Shown: one piece after another, positions 31,928 through 38,053 of the stretch | How positions within the stretch are numbered: position 1 is the first letter of the stretch | Layout: each line of letters starts with the position of its first letter | Origin: Hypsibius dujardini | Lineage: Eukaryota; Tardigrada; Eutardigrada; Parachela; Hypsibiidae | Length of the DNA stretch: 38,053 bases | Assembly: GCA_001579985.1 (NCBI GenBank) | Contig: LRSR01003147.1 | Location: 1 to 38,053 of the forward strand | Direction of reading: 5' to 3' | Notes under the pieces: generated by a model | Databases searched by the model: none | What the model was told of the DNA's origin: nothing | Seen by the model: only the letters and a program-made list of their open reading frames with translations | Program-made: the position numbers and the translations under genes

Positions 31928-32868
31928 TCAACGACGACCTGTAGCAGCACCACCACCAGAAGCACTGCTTCCCGCCGCACTGCCTCCACCGCCGCCGGAG
32001 CCAGCAGCTGCGGCTTTCCCCGCTCCCGGGACACTTCCTGCCAAGTTTCCGCCCGCGGAATTGACCATCGGACCGGCGGCCGCGGCGGGTGCCCCAGCCT
32101 TGCCCCCGGGCGCTGGTGGTGCTCGAGCGCCCAACCCTCCCGTCCCGGAAAGGCCTCCGCTCGCGGAGTTAATGTACTGCTGTCGCGGTCCGGGATTGTA
32201 GAAGCCGATCCCCGGGGAACCGTAAATTTGGCCGGTATTGATCTGGTACCCGAGCGGCGGTGCGAGCCAAGGGAACCCGAACCCGGGGTACCCTCCGAAG
32301 AGTCCGAAGCCCAAACCGAGTCCGAGGCCTCCACCACCGAATCCGCCCGGGTACCCGCCACCACCGAGACCGCCGCCGTAGCCGCCGTAGCCGCCGCCGT
32401 AGCCGCCGCCGTAGCTGAGAACTTTGTTCACCAAGATCGCTGATAACAGAAATATTGGATAAACACAAATGGGAATTTAATTTAATTTATTAATATAACA
32501 TTAATATATATAATATAATTTTATTTAATCTGGAACATTTTGCAGCTTTATGTGAATGTTTACTACAGACAAAATCACATTACTGTTGTGTTTAACCAAG
32601 GAAGTGACTGAGTCCACATTGTCGATATACGTCTGTACACAGGCGCACAGTACATGGACCTCTTCATGACTAATTAAATTTAAATTTAAATTATAATTTG
32701 TTTTAAAAAAAAATATTGAATTATATAACCAAAGAAAGAAAACATTAAAATTAATGAGTATATCGGTTATTATAAAATATCGCGAAACGTGAAACGTGAA
32801 ACGAGGGATTCCACCTTACCTAAAATTGTAGCAACTCCGGCAAAGACGGGAAGAGAATTAAGCTTCAT
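31928..32868 (-). CDS. Secreted glycine-rich protein, 186 aa
   Basis: Exon 1 is 32868-32820 (ATG to GTAAGG, phase 1) and exon 2 is 32439-31928. The joined N-terminus forms a signal peptide (about residues 1-26: MKLNSLPVFAGVATILAIL). A GGGYGGGYGGYGG block follows, then Gly-Leu-Phe-Pro repeats (FGGYPGFGFPW), a more mixed middle (YQINTGQIYG, FYNPGPRQQYI), and a Gly/Ala/Ser-rich C-terminus (GSGGGGGSAAG). This composition is typical of structural cuticle or extracellular-matrix proteins and of some antimicrobial peptides; the sequence cannot decide between them. The intron splitting the signal peptide from the repeat region, and the GC-rich exon in AT-rich DNA, support the model. Opposite-strand frames here are shadows of the GC-rich repeats. 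Confidence 0.78.
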
Positions 32869-33245
32869 GATGAAAACTCTGATGTGGAAAGGAATTGGCG
32901 AGAGAAATGCGAAGGAATTTCTGTCCTTCAAGAAAAAGTGAAAGTATTTTTGAAGACAGTACTGTCGTATGGTGTTTGGTCAACCGTTTTATTGAGGCCG
33001 ATAGATTCCCTGCGGTAAGTAATTTAATTCTCTTTCTTGCTCATCACTTTCTTTTACGGAAAGGAAAAAAATGAGAACCGTTGCGTCTGTGAATCTTTTG
33101 GGTAAAGTTCGATTGAGAGTAATCCGTTTATCGCCGGCATTTGCCGATATATTTGTTAGGCTCGACCGAGACCGTAAGAACTCGGCCAACGGAGCTACTT
33201 AGCGCGCACATCCTCGCTCATCTTTCCGCGCGTTCTTCTGCCTTA

Positions 33246-33280
33246 TTCTCACCCTCTCACCCTCTCACCCTCTCACCTTG
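33246..33280. repeat. TCACCC tandem repeat
   Basis: Several units of CTCACCCT, in an otherwise featureless stretch upstream of the glycine-rich gene. Confidence 0.8.
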
Positions 33281-33418
33281 TTTTCAGGTGAGTGAAAAGA
33301 AAAAGAAATGTTAAAAATGTTCGGTTCTAACGAGGCGTACCAGCTTGTCTCAGCGTAAGGATCAAGACCAATCAGATGACCATTTCAGTTTTGACGGTCA
33401 TCGATCGGTCAGTCAGAC

Positions 33419-33545
33419 CTAGTTCGCCATCTCATTGCGAATCGCGCGCCCTCTGGTGGACACATGGGCAAAGAATCCGCCTCTGGCAGGCATGACATGG
33501 ATCGGTTCACTCGTGCCGAGAAGTTTCATCGCTTCGTCCAATAAT
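33419..33545 (-). CDS. Possible last exon of an unrecognised gene
   Basis: After an acceptor (TTTAACAG, exon starting at 33545) the minus strand reads 42 codons to TAG: LLDEAMKLLG, HVMPARGGFFAHVSTRG and AIRNEMAN. Codon usage looks genuine. Upstream exons would lie at higher coordinates, but I found none that join convincingly. Confidence 0.35.
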
Positions 33546-33867
33546 CTGTTAAATGAAGCCAGCTCCCAGCATGTTGCCGGGCTAGACCCATAACCCCTAG
33601 TGGAATGCTGGACACATTTGCATAGGCAGCCCATCGCGTAACCGTGCGAAAACAATGTTGTAAAACAAAGCTCAATCCAGTTTTACGAAATTTCAGTCAG
33701 TCACAAACTAGAAAACGACCATTATATAGTGTAGCGACGCGATTCTAAGGCGCAGCTGTAGCCGCGCCTCCCCCCCCCCCGGGCTGTTGGCCCACCACTT
33801 CGTCTGAATTGCTCTAAATATTTTATTCCAAGTATTTACCGTTAAAAATCTCTCGTTTCTGTTAAAG

Positions 33868-33998
33868 ATGCCCGAAATTTTTACCGAAAACGAAGGAAAT
33901 ACAATTTCGGAGCGCTGGTCTTTTCCTCATAGATTTTCCCGGCAAGAATTTGCCAGAGCGGAGAAAATCAGAGAGGCTGCTCTCCGCCGATGGCTAAC
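33868..33998 (+). CDS. Possible first exon of an unrecognised gene
   Basis: ATG (AAAGATG context) followed by 43 codons and a good donor (AACGTAAGA) in phase 2. The product begins MPEIFTENEG, continues with SERWSFPHRFSRQEF and ends in a charged helix (ARAEKIREAALRRWL). No following exon could be identified in 34000-38053, so it may be a fragment or belong to a gene with a long intron. Confidence 0.4.
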
Positions 33999-34439
33999 GT
34001 AAGAGCCTGCTTTTTCGGTTGATTGATCTCTTGATTGAAGATTTGTGAAGATCACTAAGCTTGTGGGCCGTTGGTGAGTTGCTTGATTGAAGACTGAGGC
34101 GCAATTCAGTGGGTAGGTGGTTTTATACGCACACCTGGGGCCATATTTACGGAAAACGCAGTTTGTATTGCGCCTTAGAATTGCGTCGCTACAGTATCAG
34201 AACAGAATTGAAATGTGAATTTTGGCAATCCTCAACGATCTACTTCCGATTGGGATCTTTCATTATTAGCAGCAGCAAAGTTTTCCTGCCTATTTATGAG
34301 CACAAATTATGGAACGACTCAATTATACCTTAACACGGTGGGTACTATTAAAGGCTATTTACATTGATCATATGGCACTAATTGTGCCAATTTACAACAA
34401 TAAAATACAGTATATCAACATATCACGATTAATCTAATT

Positions 34440-34505
34440 TATCTATGCACAGAGTACAGAGAAAGACCTAATTTATCTCTGTTGAGTGTACAGAGAAAGA
34501 CCTCT
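34440..34505. repeat. Tandem duplication of about 33 bp
   Basis: Two copies of a unit containing GTACAGAGAAAGACCT and AATTTATCT. Confidence 0.75.
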
Positions 34506-34805
34506 ATCGAAGTGGAATGTCTGTAGCACGGTAGCCACCCACCGTTCGACCGCTAATAAATCTCAATTCTCCCCCATCTCATCTCTCTCTAGAGAGACCT
34601 CACTTCTCATTACACCATTCGATCTTCATAACTCGTAACTCTCCAAATCAAAAGCGAACCAAACAAGTGAAATTATATTACAACTGAATCAGATCACAGC
34701 AAATCAGCGCGCCAAAAAAACTCCGACACGGATAGAAATCATATAAATCACTCGTAAAATACAACACCACCAACAGGGTCAGGTAATGAGTGATACTGAG
34801 CAATG

Positions 34806-34920
34806 ACACACACGGGGCCAAAACCTTGCGCTAACCGAGTTAAGCCATGCAACTCGTTCCATGCAGGGCTTTATGCACAGTCCGAGTAAAATGACTTGAC
34901 TCGGTTAGCGCAAGGTTTTT
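34806..34920. mobile_element. Short fold-back element, second copy of the family at 13682
   Basis: Left arm CAAAACCTTGCGCTAACCGA and right arm TCGGTTAGCGCAAGGTTTTTG are near-perfect complements around a loop of about 70 bp containing GCAACTCG and CCGAGTAAAA. The closely similar arms in intron 9 of paralogue C identify a repeated family. Confidence 0.8.
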
Positions 34921-35047
34921 GCCACGTGTGTATGTGATCACTTGCGCAGGTGAGTTAAATTTGGGTCAATTACTTGTCGCACTGTGTCAGTCGTAGATTA
35001 GCTCCCGTTGATCGGCCAAATGGCTCTTTATCTGGTCAGTCGAAACA

Positions 35048-35096
35048 GACAGGCACGTAACAGACAGACAGACAGGCATGTAACAGACAGACAGTT
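35048..35096. repeat. CAGA microsatellite
   Basis: Short CAGACAGACAG runs interrupted by GCATGTAA. Confidence 0.8.
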
Positions 35097-36085
35097 CTAT
35101 GACTGGGGTACCAATATGTTTTATTAATTAAATTGCCGCAATCATCAAATATAGCGCGCACAGATGATGTGACAAGGCATACGAAGGGAAACAAAAGACG
35201 TGTTGAAGCAGGAGTAATTAAAAAATTCCGACCGTCTACATGTATTGCCCTAAAGATGTCTCTCGGTTGGTTCGGTGTATTTGTTCATCTGATGATGAGA
35301 TGATATGATGACATGGATATGATCTGGCGATTCTCTTTAATGCTAACCAATCAAACCATCACGGACGCGTGCGTGTTGGTTCAGTCAGTCAACGCGGTGT
35401 GCTCCTTTGTCTCCCTTCATGGTCCGCGGTGTCCGCAAGGGTCCGCGAGGCTCCGCGAACGGGCACAGAAAGCGGAACGACGCGACGACGCGATGCGCGA
35501 TGGAAAAGCAATTAGCCGTTGCGATATTGCGGCAGACGCGCGTCTGCGTAGAATGGGCTCTTGATGGCGTGGCGGCGCGTGTCTCTGTGGTCTTGCTATT
35601 GATCAAATTCGAAAATGAAAGTGTGAGATGTGCTTTCATGCGTCAACGGGAGTGAATCGCTAGCTCCATTCACTCCTGGACGCGTTGTCCCATTCGTGGG
35701 ATGAACGTATGGATGGACGGTGACCACAACAATGAATAGTGTCCCTCAATACATTAATACAGACTATTACACATACAGTATAGTGTGTGGACTAGTAGGT
35801 CTGTCTTGACAATGCGTGGAAATGCGTTATGATGAGGTAGAGGATAATTGGGTTATTCCAAAACTCGTGTGAACATATAACTCGTACCGCCAACGTTTTC
35901 AATGATCCAGGCAGTTGTCTGAATTAAACTCACACATTTTTTACAGGGACAGCTAAGAGGCGTCCGCCCCTCCCCCACACTAAATTCATTTAGGGAAGAA
36001 AACTAAAACTAATCAACGAATTGATTTTTTAGTCAACAGAAAACTTTTATACTTAATAAGAATTTTAGATCATTTTCTTTTAGTT

Positions 36086-36222
36086 ACTGTAATGCCGCGT
36101 TAGCTTCGCGCACCTGTAGCACCGCTCCGGGCGATTTTCCCCCACTCCGTGTGTTATTGCCCGGGCAGTATATACTGAAAATGCTGTGTTTGTTGCGCGA
36201 AGCTAACGCGGCAGTACAGTAA
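36086..36222. repeat. Inverted repeat around GCCGCGTTAGCTTCGCGC
   Basis: Arms ATGCCGCGTTAGCTTCGCGC (about 36092-36111) and GCGCGAAGCTAACGCGGCAG (about 36196-36215) are near-perfect complements, with a loop of about 85 bp. AT-rich TTAGTTA sequence flanks both sides. Confidence 0.88.
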
Positions 36223-37329
36223 GTTTTTAGTCGAAATTAGTTAAAAAATGCAACTTTTTTAGAATTTTCCGGTTAAGGTTTTAGAAACAAATACTGTCTG
36301 TTAACAGGCAAGTGCTGTAGTTAACTGAAAAATCAAAGCCACAAAATTGATCACTAATAAATGTTTTATTTTAGTTTAGTTCAATTTTTTTGTTTGGCTT
36401 ACTTTTGCCATCCCTAAATGCATGAATCACTTAGTTTTTCTGGTACAATAAGATGTCGCCGATTTTAGAAGATTTTAAAACTAACATACAGACGTGTGGG
36501 TCACTGGCGTCATGGAAATATCCATCTACAAACGGATACGTAAACTTTCTCGTTATTCTTATTATCAGATACATAAAAATCAGATAGTTTTATTAAAAAA
36601 ATCACAATGGCATATAAAATTTTTTCAAGATCTTAATTCACTCTTTCTCTTGCATATTAAATCGGAAAATAGTGCAAAATATTGCGTATAGACAACGTAT
36701 TATAACTTATAATTTTAACTAAATCCTTTTTTCCCTTTTTTGTCCTTTTTCCCCTTTTTTTTCTGAGAGTGTTTTTTTCAGATGCTGAAACAGCGTTCTT
36801 GTGAAGCAAATAACAGATAATTATTTGAACGATAGGTTCTCGAAAGAGTTCTTCGATGGTGACGTTTCCGGAGTAATTGAAATTTCCAACACACTGAACA
36901 TGTCTTTTTTTCGGATTCCAGAACAAAAGTCGTAAATTACCCTATATCGCGTTTCATCCGCCGAACACATCCACCGAACAAATAGTTTGATTTCTATATA
37001 CCAGTCATTTCTTTATAAATTGGGTTCGTTGCCATACTATTTTTCCATTGAAAAAGTGACGGAGATTGTCGATGTGCCGCACGCGAAATAATCGCTACAT
37101 TGTGCACTGAAGACACGGAGTATCGAGGTTAAACTCGAAATTGATGACCACCGAGATTCAACAGGTATTAATATCACAACGATTATTAATGGAACCAATC
37201 TATATGCGCTACAGTAATTGTAGATCACTCGCTCGGTGGATCGTGCTCTGCCCACGGCAGGCAACACCTCTTTCGCCGATGATGAATCGACATTGCGGTG
37301 ATTGCTACAAAACCTATTATGTAAATAGC

Positions 37330-37700
37330 AACATATATCCTAATATCCTCACAGTTTGGCATTTACAACAAAATAATTTTAATTCGGACTTTTCCTTATT
37401 TTTTTACAAAAATATTTTGCAAATGCAATAAGAATGTATGTAAATAGGAAATAAAATTACGGAAATAGGAAAAAATGTTCTAACATATTGGAACATGTGT
37501 TCTAATATATAGTGGAACATGTGTTCTAATATATATTGGAACATATGATCTAATATCTTTATATTTGGGCATTTAAAATAAACTAATTTTGATTCGAACT
37601 CTTCTTTATGTTTGCCAGAAATATTACGTAAATAGGAACACATGTAAATAAGAAATGAAATTACGTAAATAATAACATGTGTTCTACTGTGATATTCTTA
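37330..37700. repeat. AT-rich tandem repeat of about 230 bp with nested 29-bp units
   Basis: Two diverged copies of a block containing GGCATTTA, AATTTTGATTCG and GTAAATAGGAA. Between them are three shorter units of GGAACATGTGTTCTAATATA. Confidence 0.75.
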
Positions 37701-38053
37701 CAGTGAGGCATTTTCAATAGATTTGGAACTCTTTTTTTATTTTTAATCTTTTTTTATTTTTACTTTTTTTTACTTTTTTTTTACTTCTGCTGTTACTTTT
37801 TCCGCACGTTTTCTGCCCAAGATAAGTTCGATGCCTTTCATGTTCATATTCATGTCGATACAAACTTGTTGTGTAAACATACATTACACTTACACCTATA
37901 TAACTCCATCTAATTTATTGCAATTTACCTTTATTAATTTTACATCTCGTCCACCTCTGATGATAGACCTTTCAAAAGGATACAAATTCACTATGCAAAT
38001 AATCAATCTCGATTTTCTCTTTAAATCTCGATTTATATTTATCTTTATATTTA

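Larger units (their letters stand above)
34000..38053. other. AT-rich right end, no convincing gene
   Basis: About 4 kb in which I find repeats but no supportable gene. The most protein-like frames are plus 35407-35655 and minus 36657-36926 (the latter with CVGNFNYSG and EELFREP); neither has recognisable family features or clear splice partners. Confidence 0.45.

Noticed and set aside
31811-32443. 210-codon plus-strand frame
   Set aside because: Shadow of the GC-rich glycine-rich gene on the minus strand; no start context, signal or family resemblance.
8655-33500. A 16-bp exact match (GCCTCTGGCAGGCATG) between the 42-nt exon of paralogue B and the exon near 33490
   Set aside because: A chance match of this length is not improbable in 38 kb, and the flanking sequence is unrelated.
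1-38053. CRISPR arrays, operons or bacterial insertion sequences
   Set aside because: All tandem repeats lack unique spacers, and the genes are spliced and eukaryotic.

Overview
The window is eukaryotic, intron-rich animal DNA. Genes have several exons with GT-AG introns, two genes encode standard cytosolic ribosomal proteins, and intergenic DNA is AT-rich and crowded with fold-back elements and minisatellites. The ribosomal and receptor proteins look invertebrate, probably ecdysozoan. A tardigrade is my guess from gene style, not something the sequence proves.

Left half (1-18615), minus strand: a tandem array of receptors whose extracellular part is the natriuretic-peptide-receptor / receptor-guanylate-cyclase ligand-binding fold. 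Two complete paralogues could be assembled exon by exon, B (2246-9109, 520 aa) and C (12510-18615, 514 aa). The first exon of a third, A (559-895), runs off the left edge. B and C share a 12-exon structure with identical phases, including exons of 42, 25 and 44 nt. Both have a signal peptide, ligand-binding domain, CGFDGK-type cysteine motif and one membrane helix. Both then reach a stop about 30 residues later, where the kinase-homology domain of a guanylate cyclase would begin.

18950-19940 holds the remains of a 7TM receptor (minus strand, two stops and two frameshifts). 19940-22116 shows nothing I can support.

Middle (22117-28908) is a compact housekeeping cluster: an unrecognised 154-aa nuclear-looking protein (minus), RPL35 (plus), the Rab geranylgeranyl transferase alpha subunit (plus, 327 aa, only the helical catalytic domain), and RPS17 (minus). 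In both ribosomal genes the first coding exon is the ATG alone.

Right part (29000-38053): a frame-broken coding-like segment (about 29441-31016) beside a 14-bp minisatellite carrying CACGTG, a secreted glycine-rich protein gene (31928-32868, minus), two orphan exons near 33.5 and 33.9 kb, and AT-rich repeats with no convincing gene to the end.

The most unusual theme is the density of palindromes. Several hairpins with arms of 60-210 bp lie in introns and between genes, and many have ATTGATTG/ATCAATCA-type sequence at or near the centre. Two copies of a non-autonomous inverted-repeat transposon family sit at 5.9 and 9.9 kb.
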